Origin: Fodinicurvata fenggangensis DSM 21160
GTDB taxonomy: Bacteria > Pseudomonadota > Alphaproteobacteria > Kiloniellales > DSM-21159
Reading direction: 5' to 3'
Assembly: GCF_000686045.1 (NCBI RefSeq)
Contig: NZ_JMLV01000002.1
Location: 124,001-188,000, forward strand
Length of the DNA: 64,000 nt
Shown: in pieces, positions 55,365 to 64,000 of the stretch
How the letters are laid out: each line of letters begins with the position of its first letter
Position numbering within the stretch: the stretch's first letter is position 1
Notes under the pieces: generated by a model
Database searches by the model: none
Told to the model about the DNA's origin: nothing
Seen by the model: the letters and a program-made list of their open reading frames with translations, nothing else
Position numbers and translations under genes: made by a program

Positions 55365-56274
55365 GGGCCAGGCCATCAACGGATGGGTGGTGATTGACAA
55401 GCCCTCGGGAATCACCTCGACGGACGTGGTCAATCGCGTGCGCCGCCACCTGGATGCCCGCAAGGCCGGGCATGGCGGCACCCTGGACCCCCTGGCCACC
55501 GGTATCCTGCCACTCGCCCTCGGTGAAGCCACCAAGACCGTTTCCTATGTCATGGACGGTGACAAGACCTATCGCTTTGCATTGCGCTGGGGCGAAGGCA
55601 CCGACACCGACGACGCCGAAGGCGAGGTGGTCGCGCGCAGCACCGTGCGCCCCACAGAGGCCCAGATTCGCGACGTCCTGTCCGGCTTCCATGGCTGGAT
55701 CGAGCAGGTTCCGCCGGCCTTCTCGGCCATCAAGGTCGATGGCCAGCGCGCCTATGACCTTGCCCGTGACGGTGAAGAGGTGAGCCTGAGCGCGCGCCAT
55801 GTCTATGTGGACTCGATCGAGCTGGTGGAAATGCCAGATAACGACACGGCCGTGTTCGAAGTCGCCTGCGGCAAGGGGACCTACATGCGCTCCCTGGCGC
55901 GCGATCTGGGTGAAGCCCTGGGCACCTGCGCCCATATTTCCGTGCTCCGGCGCCTGTCCGTAGGTGCCTTTGACGAAAGCCATGCAATTTCACTGGACAG
56001 CCTGGAGCAGCTGGAGCATGTTGCGGCCTGCGAGCAGGCCCTGCTTCCTGTCGAGACGGCGCTGGACGACATCCCGGCGTTGGCCTTGACGGAGACCGAG
56101 GCGAAAAGAATGCGCAGCGGCCAGGCGGTTTCCCTCCTGGCGCGTTCGCATCTACAGCGGCTTCAGGATCTCGAACCCGGCGACACCGTCTGTGCCATGA
56201 CCGATGGCAGGCTGGTGGCCATAGCCCGTTTCGAGGCTGGAGAGCTGCGTCCGGTCCGCGTGATCAACCCTTGA
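55348..56274 (+). CDS. truB: tRNA pseudouridine(55) synthase
   Basis: This 308-residue enzyme makes pseudouridine 55 in the T-loop of tRNA. It has INGWVVIDKPSGITSTDVVNRVRRHL, the catalytic Asp in GHGGTLDPLATGILPLALGEATK, and the C-terminal PUA-like part. The ATG lies inside the end of rbfA. rpsO follows after 18 bases. Confidence 0.97.
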   Translation: MARRRKGQAINGWVVIDKPSGITSTDVVNRVRRHLDARKAGHGGTLDPLATGILPLALGEATKTVSYVMDGDKTYRFALRWGEGTDTDDAEGEVVARSTVRPTEAQIRDVLSGFHGWIEQVPPAFSAIKVDGQRAYDLARDGEEVSLSARHVYVDSIELVEMPDNDTAVFEVACGKGTYMRSLARDLGEALGTCAHISVLRRLSVGAFDESHAISLDSLEQLEHVAACEQALLPVETALDDIPALALTETEAKRMRSGQAVSLLARSHLQRLQDLEPGDTVCAMTDGRLVAIARFEAGELRPVRVINP

Positions 56275-56292
56275 AGAGTGAAAGGACTGACG

Positions 56293-56562
56293 ATGTCGAT
56301 TACGCCCGAGCGTAAACAGGAAATTATCCAGGAATTCGGGTCCAAGGAAGGGGATACTGGCTCCACTGAAGTCCAGATCGCCATCCTGACCGAGCGCATC
56401 TCGAACCTGACCGAACACATGCAGAGTCACAAGCAGGACTACCACTCCCGCCGTGGCTTGCTGGTCATGGTCGGGCAGCGCCGCCGCCTGCTTGACTATC
56501 TCAAGCGGAAGAACAAGAGCAGTTACGAGACCCTGATCAAACGCGTCGGTATCCGCCGCTAG
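56293..56562 (+). CDS. rpsO: 30S ribosomal protein S15
   Basis: This 89-residue protein is exactly the size of bacterial S15, with the start [32 protein letters not shown] and the end [12 protein letters not shown]15 binds the 16S central domain and often represses its own translation. The ATG at 56293 is the family start; an in-frame codon five codons earlier is not used. It is followed by the structured leader of pnp. Confidence 0.98.
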   Translation: MSITPERKQEIIQEFGSKEGDTGSTEVQIAILTERISNLTEHMQSHKQDYHSRRGLLVMVGQRRRLLDYLKRKNKSSYETLIKRVGIRR

Positions 56563-56653
56563 GTCACAGGTACAATGACCGTCCTTCACAGACCCCAGAC
56601 ATCCCTTGACGGGGATGGGCTGTGTCTGACGATCCTCTGCAAGAACTATATCT

Positions 56654-56749
56654 CGAAGCGGGTGGCCGGCCGGCACACCCGCTTCGTGTGCAACCGGGCC
56701 GTCGCAAGCCGCGCCCCTGCCGGAAAGGCAGGTTCCGCGGTTTTCGCGG
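56654..56749 (+). ncRNA. Structured leader between rpsO and pnp (three hairpins)
   Basis: Three hairpins lie in a row: CGAAGCGGGTG/CACCCGCTTCG (56654-56664 and 56676-56686, 11 bp, loop 11), CCTGCC/GGCAGG (56716-56732, loop GGAAA) and CCGCG/CGCGG (56735-56749, loop of five bases). In E. coli a long hairpin in the pnp leader is cut by RNase III and PNPase then represses itself. The place and form here fit that, but sequence conservation is not shown. Confidence 0.6.
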
Positions 56750-56794
56750 GTCCGGTCGTTGTTTCACAGCCGGCCAGGACACAAAGGACAAGAC

Positions 56795-58915
56795 ATGTTT
56801 AATATCACCCGCAAGGAATTGGACTGGGGTGGGCGCAAGCTCGTTCTGGAAACCGGGCGCATGGCACGTCAGGCCGACGGTGCCGTGCTGGCAAGCTATG
56901 GCGAGACGGTGGTGCTCTGCACAGCTGTCGGCGCCCGCAACCCCAAACCCGGTCTGGATTTCTTCCCCCTGACCGTCAATTACCAGGAAAAGACCTTCGC
57001 CGCAGGCAAGATCCCCGGCGGCTTCTTCAAGCGCGAAGGGCGGCCAACGGAAAAGGAAACCCTTACCTGCAGGTTGATCGACCGGCCGGTTCGCCCGCTG
57101 TTCCACAAGAATTTCCGCAACGAGACACAGATCATCTGCACGGTTCTCAGTCACGATCTGGAAAATGATCCCGACGTGGTGGCCCTGATCGGCGCCTCGG
57201 CAGCTCTGACCCTTTCCGGACTGCCCTTCATGGGTCCGCTTGGAGCGGCACGCATCGGCTATATTGATGGCGAATACGTCCTGAACCCGCAAATGGATGA
57301 ACTGCCCAACTCCCAGCTGGATCTCGTGGTTGCCGGCACCCAGGACGGCGTGCTGATGGTCGAATCCGAAGCCCAGGAACTCAGCGAAGAAGTCATGCTG
57401 GGGGCCGTCAACTTCGGCCACGAGCAGATGCAGCCGGTGATCGACACGATCATCGCACTGGCCGAAGACGCCGCCAAGGAGCCCCGTGAGGTTCCCGAGG
57501 ATCCGGCGGTCAAGTCCGAACTCTACAGCGAACTTCAGAAGGAATTCGGCAGCCGCCTGGCTGAGGCCTACGGCAATGCCGACAAGGTCGAGCGCCAGGC
57601 CGCCGTTGACGAGGTCCGCAGTGCGGCCGAGGAGCACATTGGCGAAGACGAGGAAAAGCTGGCTGTACTCGGCGGTGTGTTCAAGCAGCTGGAAAGCGAC
57701 ATCGTGCGCGGTCAGATCCTCAAGACCGGCCAGCGCATCGACGGCCGCGACACCCGGACAGTCCGCCCCATCGTGGGCGAAACCGGCATCCTGCCGCGTG
57801 CCCACGGCTCGGCACTCTTCACCCGCGGCGAGACGCAGGCCCTTGTGGCCGCCACCCTGGGCACCGGCCAGGACGAGCAGATCGTCGATTCGCTGGAGGG
57901 CGAGTTCCGCCAGCACTTCATGCTGCACTACAACTTCCCGCCATATTCCGTGGGTGAAGCCGGGCGTGTCGGCACGCCGGGACGTCGCGAGATCGGCCAC
58001 GGCAAGCTGGCCTGGCGGGCACTGAACCCGGTCCTGCCGTCCAAGGAGGACTTCCCCTACACAGTCCGCCTGGTCTCCGAGATCACGGAATCCAATGGGT
58101 CCTCGTCCATGGCGACGGTCTGCGGGTCCTCCCTGGCCATGATGGATGCCGGTGTGCCGCTGCCCCGCGCCGTGGCCGGCATTGCCATGGGCCTCATCAA
58201 GGAAGGCGATGACTACGCCGTCATCTCCGATATCCTGGGTGACGAAGATCACCTGGGCGACATGGACTTCAAGGTGGCCGGCACCGAAGAGGGTGTGACC
58301 TCGCTACAGATGGACATCAAGATCACCTCCATCACCCGCGAGATCATGCAGATCGCCCTGGACCAGGCCAAGGAAGGGCGCCAGCACATCCTGGGCGAGA
58401 TGGCCAAGGCCATCGGCACCGCGCGTGACAGTGTTTCGGGCCATGCGCCGCGCATCACCTCGATCAACGTGCCCAAGGACAAGATCCGTGACCTGATCGG
58501 CACCGGCGGCAAGGTGATCCGTGAGATCTGCGAGACGACCGGCGCCAAGATCGACATCGAGGACGATGGCTCGGTCAAGGTCGCCGCCACCAGCGACAGC
58601 TCCATGAAGGAGGCCCTGGACTGGATCGAGTCCATCGTGGCCGAACCCGAGGTCGGCAAGATCTATGACGGCAAGGTAGTCAAGATCATGGACTTCGGCG
58701 CCTTCGTGAACTTCCTGGGCCCCCGCGATGGCCTGGTTCACATCAGCCAGTTGGCCCAGGAGCGGGTCGGCAAGGTCGATGACGTCGTTAAGGAAGGCGA
58801 GGAAGTCAAGGTCAAGGTCATCGGCCTGGACGACCGCGGCAAGGTCAAGCTGTCCATGAAGGCCGTCGACCAGGAAACCGGTGAGGACCTGCAGGAGGCG
58901 GAAGAAACCGCCTGA
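56795..58915 (+). CDS. pnp: Polyribonucleotide nucleotidyltransferase
   Basis: This 706-residue exoribonuclease degrades RNA by phosphorolysis. Two RNase PH domains are seen: the first with [10 protein letters not shown] and [33 protein letters not shown], and the second with [39 protein letters not shown] domain ([20 protein letters not shown]) and an S1 domain ([28 protein letters not shown]) follow. ATG at 56795 is the family start. It is closed by the terminator at 58942. Confidence 0.98.
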   Translation: MFNITRKELDWGGRKLVLETGRMARQADGAVLASYGETVVLCTAVGARNPKPGLDFFPLTVNYQEKTFAAGKIPGGFFKREGRPTEKETLTCRLIDRPVRPLFHKNFRNETQIICTVLSHDLENDPDVVALIGASAALTLSGLPFMGPLGAARIGYIDGEYVLNPQMDELPNSQLDLVVAGTQDGVLMVESEAQELSEEVMLGAVNFGHEQMQPVIDTIIALAEDAAKEPREVPEDPAVKSELYSELQKEFGSRLAEAYGNADKVERQAAVDEVRSAAEEHIGEDEEKLAVLGGVFKQLESDIVRGQILKTGQRIDGRDTRTVRPIVGETGILPRAHGSALFTRGETQALVAATLGTGQDEQIVDSLEGEFRQHFMLHYNFPPYSVGEAGRVGTPGRREIGHGKLAWRALNPVLPSKEDFPYTVRLVSEITESNGSSSMATVCGSSLAMMDAGVPLPRAVAGIAMGLIKEGDDYAVISDILGDEDHLGDMDFKVAGTEEGVTSLQMDIKITSITREIMQIALDQAKEGRQHILGEMAKAIGTARDSVSGHAPRITSINVPKDKIRDLIGTGGKVIREICETTGAKIDIEDDGSVKVAATSDSSMKEALDWIESIVAEPEVGKIYDGKVVKIMDFGAFVNFLGPRDGLVHISQLAQERVGKVDDVVKEGEEVKVKVIGLDDRGKVKLSMKAVDQETGEDLQEAEETA

Positions 58916-58941
58916 TCTGCGGTCTTCCCGCAAGGAATATC

Positions 58942-58973
58942 GGGCGCCGGCGGTTACTGCCGGCGCCCTTTTT
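58942..58973 (+). terminator. Strong intrinsic terminator after pnp
   Basis: GGGCGCCGGC, loop GGTTACT and GCCGGCGCCC form a perfect 10-bp GC-rich stem followed by TTTTT. It lies 26 bases after the pnp stop and closes the rimP-pnp transcription unit. Confidence 0.92.
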
Positions 58974-59063
58974 CTTTGCGCAATGCCTTTATCACGTCGC
59001 CTTTCTGACCTATGTCATGGACAGGGGATATCGGGAGACAACAGCCGCCAATGGGAGACCAGC

Positions 59064-59480
59064 TTGAGCAACGAGGACGCCTACAACGATCCGGGATTCC
59101 GAGCCGCCAACCATCTGATCGGACGGCAGGACAGCGCGGACTGGGAACTTGATCTGCGTGAACTGGACCTGGCACATGCCTGTGCCTCGATCGACCGCAT
59201 GGTCGAACGGAACCGTTTCGGAGAGGCCAAGTCCGTTACCGTCCGGCTGGATCCGGCCACGCCGGAAAGCGGAGAGACGCTCTTCCTGCCCATAGGGCGC
59301 TACCTCCTGGAGCTCATGCGCCGGGAACTGGTCTTGCGGTTCAATCCTCTGTCCGCTGACAAGGGTGCCGGATTCCTTGTGGAACTGCCGGGCCGCAGTG
59401 AAACACAGGCCTCGGAGTCCGAGGACGCCCCCGAGGCGGGCCCGCCGGATCCCGACTCGCACGAACCCACCGGCGCCTGA
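59064..59480 (+). CDS. Small Smr-like protein
   Basis: This 138-residue protein resembles an Smr domain in layout: WELDLRELDLAHACASIDRMVERNRFGEAKSVTVRL is like the start LDLHGLxxxEAxxxL in Smr. The HGxG motif of Smr is not seen, so the nuclease activity is doubtful. The C-terminal 30 residues are acidic and disordered. I chose the TTG at 59064 because GGGAG lies about seven bases before it; no ATG in the reading frame has a better site. Low confidence in the family. Confidence 0.5.
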   Translation: MSNEDAYNDPGFRAANHLIGRQDSADWELDLRELDLAHACASIDRMVERNRFGEAKSVTVRLDPATPESGETLFLPIGRYLLELMRRELVLRFNPLSADKGAGFLVELPGRSETQASESEDAPEAGPPDPDSHEPTGA

Positions 59481-59490
59481 AGGCTTCTCT

Positions 59491-60441
59491 TTACCGCGCG
59501 CTGCAGGACGCACCGCCCAGGACGCAGAAACGCGCACAGTGGGGGTGATTGAGCGACACCTCATCCAGGGCTTCGGCCAGGCTCCCGCCCATGTCGTGAG
59601 TCCCGTCATGGGGCAACAGCGTGCAGGGTAGAACCTTGGGCCTCGGCTCGCCCTTGCGCTTGACCACCATGCGCGAGGAGGCGCACATGATCGAGTCCGG
59701 CGCCACCCCCAGGATCGACCAGCACTCTTTCGTGATTTCAGGCACTTCGGCCGTCTCGTCCATTTCCGGGAAGATCACCAGCTGGGCCGGATCGTCGGCA
59801 TCCAGCGGCAGATCCAACTGCTGGAACAGGCGTGCGTAGCCGGCCCTGAGTGCGGCCTCGCCCTCTCCCGGAAGATCGCGTCCGGCAACGTCGATGGCAA
59901 AGCCCTGCTCCGCCAGCCAGCACAGGCCCTCGATGGCGGGGGCCCAGCTGCGTGGACCGCGCTCGGCTTCGTGCACTTTCTGGCCATAGTGATCCAGCGA
60001 AACGCGCAGGACCAGTTTGCCCTCCGCCAGCGGCCGCAGAGCCTTCAGCGCGTCTGCGCGCTTCATCATCGGTCGCATGGCATTGGTCAGCAGCAGCACG
60101 CGATAGCCGCGTTCCAGGCAAAGCTGCAGGATGTCGATGATTTCCGGATTCATGAAGGGCTCGCCGCCAGTCAGGCCGATCTCGCGCGTACCCAGATTCA
60201 AGGCTTCGATCTCGTCCAGGTACGAGGCCACTTCACCCCGTGAAATGTAGACCAGGCTGTCGTTCCGGGGGCTGGATTCGATGTAGCAATGCGTACAGGC
60301 CAGGTTGCAGAGCGTCCCCGTATTGAACCACAGCGTATCCAGCCGCTTCAGGGCCACATGGGCGCGGGCCGTCCCATCTGCTGTAACCTCCGGATCGCGG
60401 AACTTGATTTTGCTCTGCGGTCGTACTGTCATCGTTGTCAT
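59491..60441 (-). CDS. Radical SAM protein with C-terminal cysteine set
   Basis: This 316-residue enzyme has the motif C45-x3-C49-x2-C52 (TLCNLACTHCYIESS) for the SAM-binding 4Fe-4S cluster, and the usual GLTGGEPFMNPE. The C-terminal part has cysteines C240, C253, C273, C302, C306 and C313, partly as PCTLLPHDG and HCARFCVLGGASC; this looks like a SPASM or twitch extension with a second cluster. The substrate is unknown. No RiPP precursor gene was found next to it. The MFS pump gene is divergent from it. Confidence 0.88.
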   Translation of the reverse strand: MTTMTVRPQSKIKFRDPEVTADGTARAHVALKRLDTLWFNTGTLCNLACTHCYIESSPRNDSLVYISRGEVASYLDEIEALNLGTREIGLTGGEPFMNPEIIDILQLCLERGYRVLLLTNAMRPMMKRADALKALRPLAEGKLVLRVSLDHYGQKVHEAERGPRSWAPAIEGLCWLAEQGFAIDVAGRDLPGEGEAALRAGYARLFQQLDLPLDADDPAQLVIFPEMDETAEVPEITKECWSILGVAPDSIMCASSRMVVKRKGEPRPKVLPCTLLPHDGTHDMGGSLAEALDEVSLNHPHCARFCVLGGASCSAR

Positions 60442-60706
60442 CTGAACTTGGGACTCCTTGCGGCTGCTTTCCAGTCAGACTTGCATGCTTGCTTTCGCTA
60501 CGACAAGCACCCACCCGCCCTGTTCACGCAGGTTTGATCGCACAGCCCAGCGGACTCGGGCGCACTGCCCTGTCATTTGCGAATAGCGGCCTTGTCCCTG
60601 TGCGCCGCTCGTAAGCGTGGAAAACCAAGCCTTGATGCTGGTAATAATGGCGAACCTATTCGACCCGGGAGGAAACCCGGACGGCGCAACGGAGCAAGGA
60701 ACCTTC

Positions 60707-61978
60707 ATGTCCAAGGCCAGAGGCGACCAGGAGCCCGCCGCAAAGAGGGGTCCATCATCCCAGGAGGAAAGCCCCCATCCTGGCATGGGCTTTGCCGAGT
60801 TCGTCACCATCGTGGCGGCCATGATGGCCGTGAACGCACTTGCCATCGACATCATGCTGCCCGCCTTGCCTTCCATCGGTGGCAGCCTGAACGTCAGTGA
60901 GGAGAACCGCACCCAGCTGGTGATCACCGCCTACCTGATCGGCTTCGGTTTCACGCAGTTGTTCTACGGCACCCTGTCGGACCGCTATGGACGCAAGCCA
61001 ATCCTGATCGCGGGCCTGCTGATCTACGCCCTGTTCGGGGCGCTCTCGGTCATCGCCACCTCCTTCGAGCAGTTGCTCTTTGCACGCCTGATGCAGGGGG
61101 TTGGCGCCGCTGCCAGCCGGGTCATCGCGCTGTCCCTGGTGCGCGACTGCTACGGCGGCCGCCGCATGGCCAAGGTCATGTCCCTGGTGATGATTGTCTT
61201 CATCGCCGTGCCGGTGGTCGCCCCTTCCCTCGGGCAGATCCTCGTGCTTCTCGGTCCCTGGCGTCTGATCTTCGCGGTCCTGACGGTCATGGGGCTCGTG
61301 CTCATTGCCTGGACCCTTCTGCGCCTTCCCGAAACCCTGCCGCCTGAGCGGCGTATCGCCATTTCCCCCAAATCCATCGTCACCTCATTCCGCATTGTCC
61401 TGTCCAACCGGATCACCCTTGGCTATGCGCTGGCAGCCACGGTGGTGATGGGCAGCCTGTTCGGGTTCATCAATTCGGCGCAGCAGATCTTTGTCGACGT
61501 CTTCGAGATCGGTGCCATCTTCCCGTTGGCCTTCGCCTCAATTGCACTCTTCATGGCCATGGCCTCGGTCATCAATTCGCGCATCGTGGAGCGGTTGGGC
61601 ATGCGGCGGGTCTCGCATTCCGCCCTGCTGCTCTTCACGGCTGCGGGTATCGTCCACAGCCTGATCAACCTGGCCGGTCTGGAGACCGTTTGGCTGTTCA
61701 TCGCCCTGCAGGCTGTCACCATGTTCGGCTTCGGGCTGGTCATGCCGAATTTCAATTCCATCGCCATGGATCCGGTTGGCCAGGTCGCAGGCACGGCCTC
61801 TTCCTTCCTGGGGTTCATTACCACGCTGGGTGGTGCTCTTCTCGGCTATTTCATCGGACAGGCCTTCAACGGCACCCCCCTGCCCATGGCCCTGGGTTTT
61901 GCCGGGCTGGGCATTGCGTCGATCATAATCGTACTGGTCACGGAGCAGGGGCGCCTGTTCCGCGGTGTCTACGACTGA
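60707..61978 (+). CDS. Bcr/CflA family MFS multidrug transporter
   Basis: This 423-residue protein has twelve helices, MFS motif A in GTLSDRYGRKPILIAG, the family start AMMAVNALAIDIMLPALPSIGG and RLMQGVGAAASRVIALSLVRD. It is a second Bcr/CflA pump of this window. The start ATG at 60707 has an AAGGA site six bases upstream. The first 30 residues are charged and disordered. The radical SAM gene is divergent. Confidence 0.92.
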   Translation: MSKARGDQEPAAKRGPSSQEESPHPGMGFAEFVTIVAAMMAVNALAIDIMLPALPSIGGSLNVSEENRTQLVITAYLIGFGFTQLFYGTLSDRYGRKPILIAGLLIYALFGALSVIATSFEQLLFARLMQGVGAAASRVIALSLVRDCYGGRRMAKVMSLVMIVFIAVPVVAPSLGQILVLLGPWRLIFAVLTVMGLVLIAWTLLRLPETLPPERRIAISPKSIVTSFRIVLSNRITLGYALAATVVMGSLFGFINSAQQIFVDVFEIGAIFPLAFASIALFMAMASVINSRIVERLGMRRVSHSALLLFTAAGIVHSLINLAGLETVWLFIALQAVTMFGFGLVMPNFNSIAMDPVGQVAGTASSFLGFITTLGGALLGYFIGQAFNGTPLPMALGFAGLGIASIIIVLVTEQGRLFRGVYD

Positions 61979-62144
61979 GCGCTTTCCGGACCTGACGGCG
62001 ATTGGCGATTAAAATTGACGCCGCGGCTTGTTATGCAGGCGGCTTTGCGGCAAGTTTGCCGCGCCGAATTGCATGACATGAACAGACGGTCGAAGCCCGG
62101 CTTGCCCACAACCAGGGTGCCGGATTTCCGGGGAGAGACAGCGG

Positions 62145-63545
62145 ATGAGCAAGGAACAGAGCTACGACTTAGTTGTGATCGGCGGCGGGCCAGGCGGATA
62201 CGTCTGTGCCATTCGGGCCGCACAACTGGGTATGAAGGTCGCATGCGTTGAAAAGCGCGAGACCCTGGGCGGCACCTGCCTCAACATCGGCTGCATTCCT
62301 TCCAAGGCCCTGCTCCAGGCCTCGGAAAAGTACGAGGAGGCCAAACACGGCCTGGGCGCTTTCGGCGTGAAGGTGGACAAGCTCTCGCTCGACCTGCCCG
62401 GCATGATGGGCCACAAGGACTCCGTGGTGGAGTCCAACGTGAAGGGCATCGAGTTCCTCTTCAAGAAGCACAAGATCGACTGGCTGAAGGGTACGGGTGA
62501 AGTCACCGGCAAGAGTGAAGTCACGATCGACGGCAAGACCAAGGTCGAGGCCAGGAACATCGTCATCGCCACAGGCTCCGGCCACATGGACCTGCCCGGC
62601 CTGGAGGTCGACGAGAAACGCATTGTTTCCTCGACCGGTGCGCTCTCGCTGTCGAAGGTGCCCAAGCACATGGTCGTGGTCGGCGGCGGCTATATCGGCC
62701 TCGAGATGGGCTCGGTCTGGCAGAGGCTGGGCGCCGAGGTCACGGTCGTGGAATTCCTGGACCGCCTTGTCCCCGGCATGGACAGCGATATCTCCAAGCA
62801 GTTCAAGCGCACGCTGTCCAAACAGGGCATGAAGTTCAAGCTGTCCACCAAGGTGACCGGCGCCAAGGTCAACAAGACCAACATCAAGCTTCAGGTCGAA
62901 CCGGCCAAGGGTGGAGACGGCGAGGAAATCACCTGCGACAGCGTCCTGGTGGCCATCGGCCGCAAGCCCTATACGGAAGGCCTGGGGCTGGACAAGGTGG
63001 GCGTGGAACTGGACGAGCGCGGACGCGTGCGCACGGATGCCCATTACGCCACCTCGGTCGAGGGCATCTATGCCATAGGGGACGTCATCGAAGGGCCGAT
63101 GCTGGCCCACAAGGCCGAGGAAGAAGGCGTTGCCGTCGCCGAGATCCTGGCTGGCCAGAAAGGCCATGTGAACTACGAGACCGTTCCCGGCATCGTCTAT
63201 ACCTGGCCGGAAGTGGCCTCAGTCGGAAAGACCGAGGATGCACTGAAGGAAGAAGGCATCGAGTACAACGTGGGCAAGTTCCCCTTTTCCGCCAATGGGC
63301 GGGCCAGGGCGATGAACGCCACCGAGGGCTTCGTGAAGGTACTGGCTGACAAGGCCACTGACCGCCTGCTGGGCGCACACATCATTGGCCCCGATGCAGG
63401 AAGCCTGGTCCACGAGGCCGTCATCACGATGGAGTTCGGTGGTTCGGCCGAGGATCTGGCACGCGCTTTCCACGGCCATCCGACCCTGAACGAAGTGGTC
63501 AAGGAAGCAGCCATGGCCGTTCATGGACGGCAGCTGCACAGTTGA
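62145..63545 (+). CDS. lpdA: Dihydrolipoyl dehydrogenase
   Basis: This 466-residue flavoprotein is E3 of 2-oxoacid dehydrogenases and the glycine cleavage system. It has GGGPGGYVCAIRAAQLGMK (FAD), the redox pair in GGTCLNIGCIPSKALLQASE, GGGYIGLEMGSVWQRLG (NAD), YAIGDVIEGPMLAHKAEEEG and the catalytic His-Glu in HGHPTLNEVVKEA. No E1/E2 gene is next to it in the window. It meets the PCD gene head-on with six bases between. Confidence 0.97.
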   Translation: MSKEQSYDLVVIGGGPGGYVCAIRAAQLGMKVACVEKRETLGGTCLNIGCIPSKALLQASEKYEEAKHGLGAFGVKVDKLSLDLPGMMGHKDSVVESNVKGIEFLFKKHKIDWLKGTGEVTGKSEVTIDGKTKVEARNIVIATGSGHMDLPGLEVDEKRIVSSTGALSLSKVPKHMVVVGGGYIGLEMGSVWQRLGAEVTVVEFLDRLVPGMDSDISKQFKRTLSKQGMKFKLSTKVTGAKVNKTNIKLQVEPAKGGDGEEITCDSVLVAIGRKPYTEGLGLDKVGVELDERGRVRTDAHYATSVEGIYAIGDVIEGPMLAHKAEEEGVAVAEILAGQKGHVNYETVPGIVYTWPEVASVGKTEDALKEEGIEYNVGKFPFSANGRARAMNATEGFVKVLADKATDRLLGAHIIGPDAGSLVHEAVITMEFGGSAEDLARAFHGHPTLNEVVKEAAMAVHGRQLHS

Positions 63546-63551
63546 TGCGCT

Positions 63552-63863
63552 TTAGCCTTCGCCCGCCGAAGTGCGCGCCGCAAAACGTTCCATTTTCTGG
63601 GCCAGCTTGATGTCCAGGTCAGTCACACCGCCGGCGTCGTGGGTTGACAGGGTGATGTCGACGCGGTTGTAAACATTGAACCACTCGGGATGGTGATCCA
63701 TCTTTTCTGCAGCCATGGCCACACGGGACATGAATCCCCAGGCCTCATTGAAAGACTTGAACCGGTAGGATTTGGCAATGGCGTCCCGTCCTTCGACTTC
63801 CTGCCAGCCTGGCAGGTCGGCAAGGGCGGACTTGCGGGCATCGTCGTGAAGTTTCTCGCGCAT
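63552..63863 (-). CDS. phhB: 4a-hydroxytetrahydrobiopterin dehydratase (PCD/PhhB)
   Basis: This 103-residue protein has the PCD signature: [58 protein letters not shown]. The two histidines HH and the later TxxxxGGVT give the active site. It regenerates tetrahydrobiopterin or acts on molybdopterin-like pterins. Phenylalanine hydroxylase is not in the window. It is convergent with lpdA. Confidence 0.93.
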   Translation of the reverse strand: MREKLHDDARKSALADLPGWQEVEGRDAIAKSYRFKSFNEAWGFMSRVAMAAEKMDHHPEWFNVYNRVDITLSTHDAGGVTDLDIKLAQKMERFAARTSAGEG

Positions 63864-63961
63864 GGTGTCTGCCTGCTTCCTTTGTTTCTCGACAAAGTTC
63901 AGGTGGCGGTGCCAAGCTCTCCGGTCAAGGAACGGTTTTTATGCTCTTGAAGAGACAGTTA

Positions 63962-64000
63962 ATGAGCCAGTCTGAACTACTGCACAGCTTCGGCGCACCG
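63962..64000 (+). CDS. Start of an unknown gene (truncated by window edge)
   Basis: An ATG at 63962 opens a frame, MSQSELLHSFGAP, that runs to the end of the window; only 13 codons can be seen. There is an AAGAGA site upstream, so it may be a real gene start. Nothing about its function can be said. Confidence 0.35.
   Translation, partial: MSQSELLHSFGAP

Noticed and set aside
56564-58252. Long minus-strand frame opposite pnp
   Set aside because: Antisense of a strongly conserved gene, low-complexity composition; shadow.
60442-60706. RiPP precursor next to the radical SAM gene
   Set aside because: No short frame with a good ribosome site and a Cys-, Ser/Thr- or Gly-rich core was seen in the gap on either strand.

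Overview
The window is GC-rich chromosomal DNA from an alphaproteobacterium, most likely of the Rhodospirillales/Kiloniellales type. The evidence is gene content and order: a MucR/Ros regulator, a Fur that lacks the CxxC zinc site, an olsB-olsA ornithine-lipid pair, TIGR02186, DUF2244, a YlxR/L7Ae fusion, and the order rpmH-rnpA-yidD-yidC-engB-argB. The assignment is inferred from synteny and protein character, not from rRNA. No rRNA, tRNA, CRISPR array, transposase or prophage was seen.

Layout. 1-745: the end of azlC and azlD (branched-chain amino acid export). 752-6514 (minus): one tightly packed run rpmH-rnpA-yidD-yidC-engB-argB-pgk, read from a textbook sigma70-type promoter at 6551-6579. 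6622-8323: an AT-rich island with one unrecognised gene, bounded by two nearly identical 20-bp hairpin repeats. 8406-13903: a TVP38 membrane protein with a flavin disulfide reductase, a histidine kinase, a small secreted repeat protein and an OmpR-type response regulator. 13956-26914: a mixed accessory/housekeeping stretch with a methyltransferase, a DsrE protein, an SMR pump, RlmI, MFS carriers, DapB, a TPR protein, NnrU and an ABC exporter. 26950-29377: a VOC-domain gene remnant, a cupin and MurJ. 29444-38116: TrpS, TauE/TIGR02186/UspA, Nfu, a Bax-like glucosaminidase, a polysaccharide deacetylase, a RutE-like nitroreductase, TsaB and RimI. 38303-58915: a long plus-strand core block, mucR, fur, olsB, olsA, miaB, phoH, ybeY, corC, lnt, an XRE regulator, metK, trmB, rimP, nusA, ylxR, infB, rbfA, truB, rpsO and pnp, closed by a strong terminator. 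58942-64000: an Smr-like protein, a radical SAM protein, a Bcr/CflA MFS pump, LpdA, PCD and the first codons of one more gene.

Most of the window is translation, RNA processing and envelope biogenesis. rpmH to engB link ribosome, RNase P and membrane insertion. rimP to pnp build and use the 30S subunit and turn over RNA. miaB-phoH-ybeY-corC-lnt joins tRNA modification, rRNA processing and lipoprotein maturation. olsBA and MurJ serve the envelope.

The most interesting parts are the accessory ones: the repeat-bounded lone gene (6622-8323), the kinase / secreted NPGLEGY-repeat protein / response-regulator cluster (10630-13903) with a perfect palindrome before the regulator, a membrane protein built from three copies of a two-helix hairpin (16384-17097), a radical SAM protein with an extra cysteine set (59491-60441), and structured leaders before rimP and pnp. 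None of these is proven to be a new system; the findings state what would decide.
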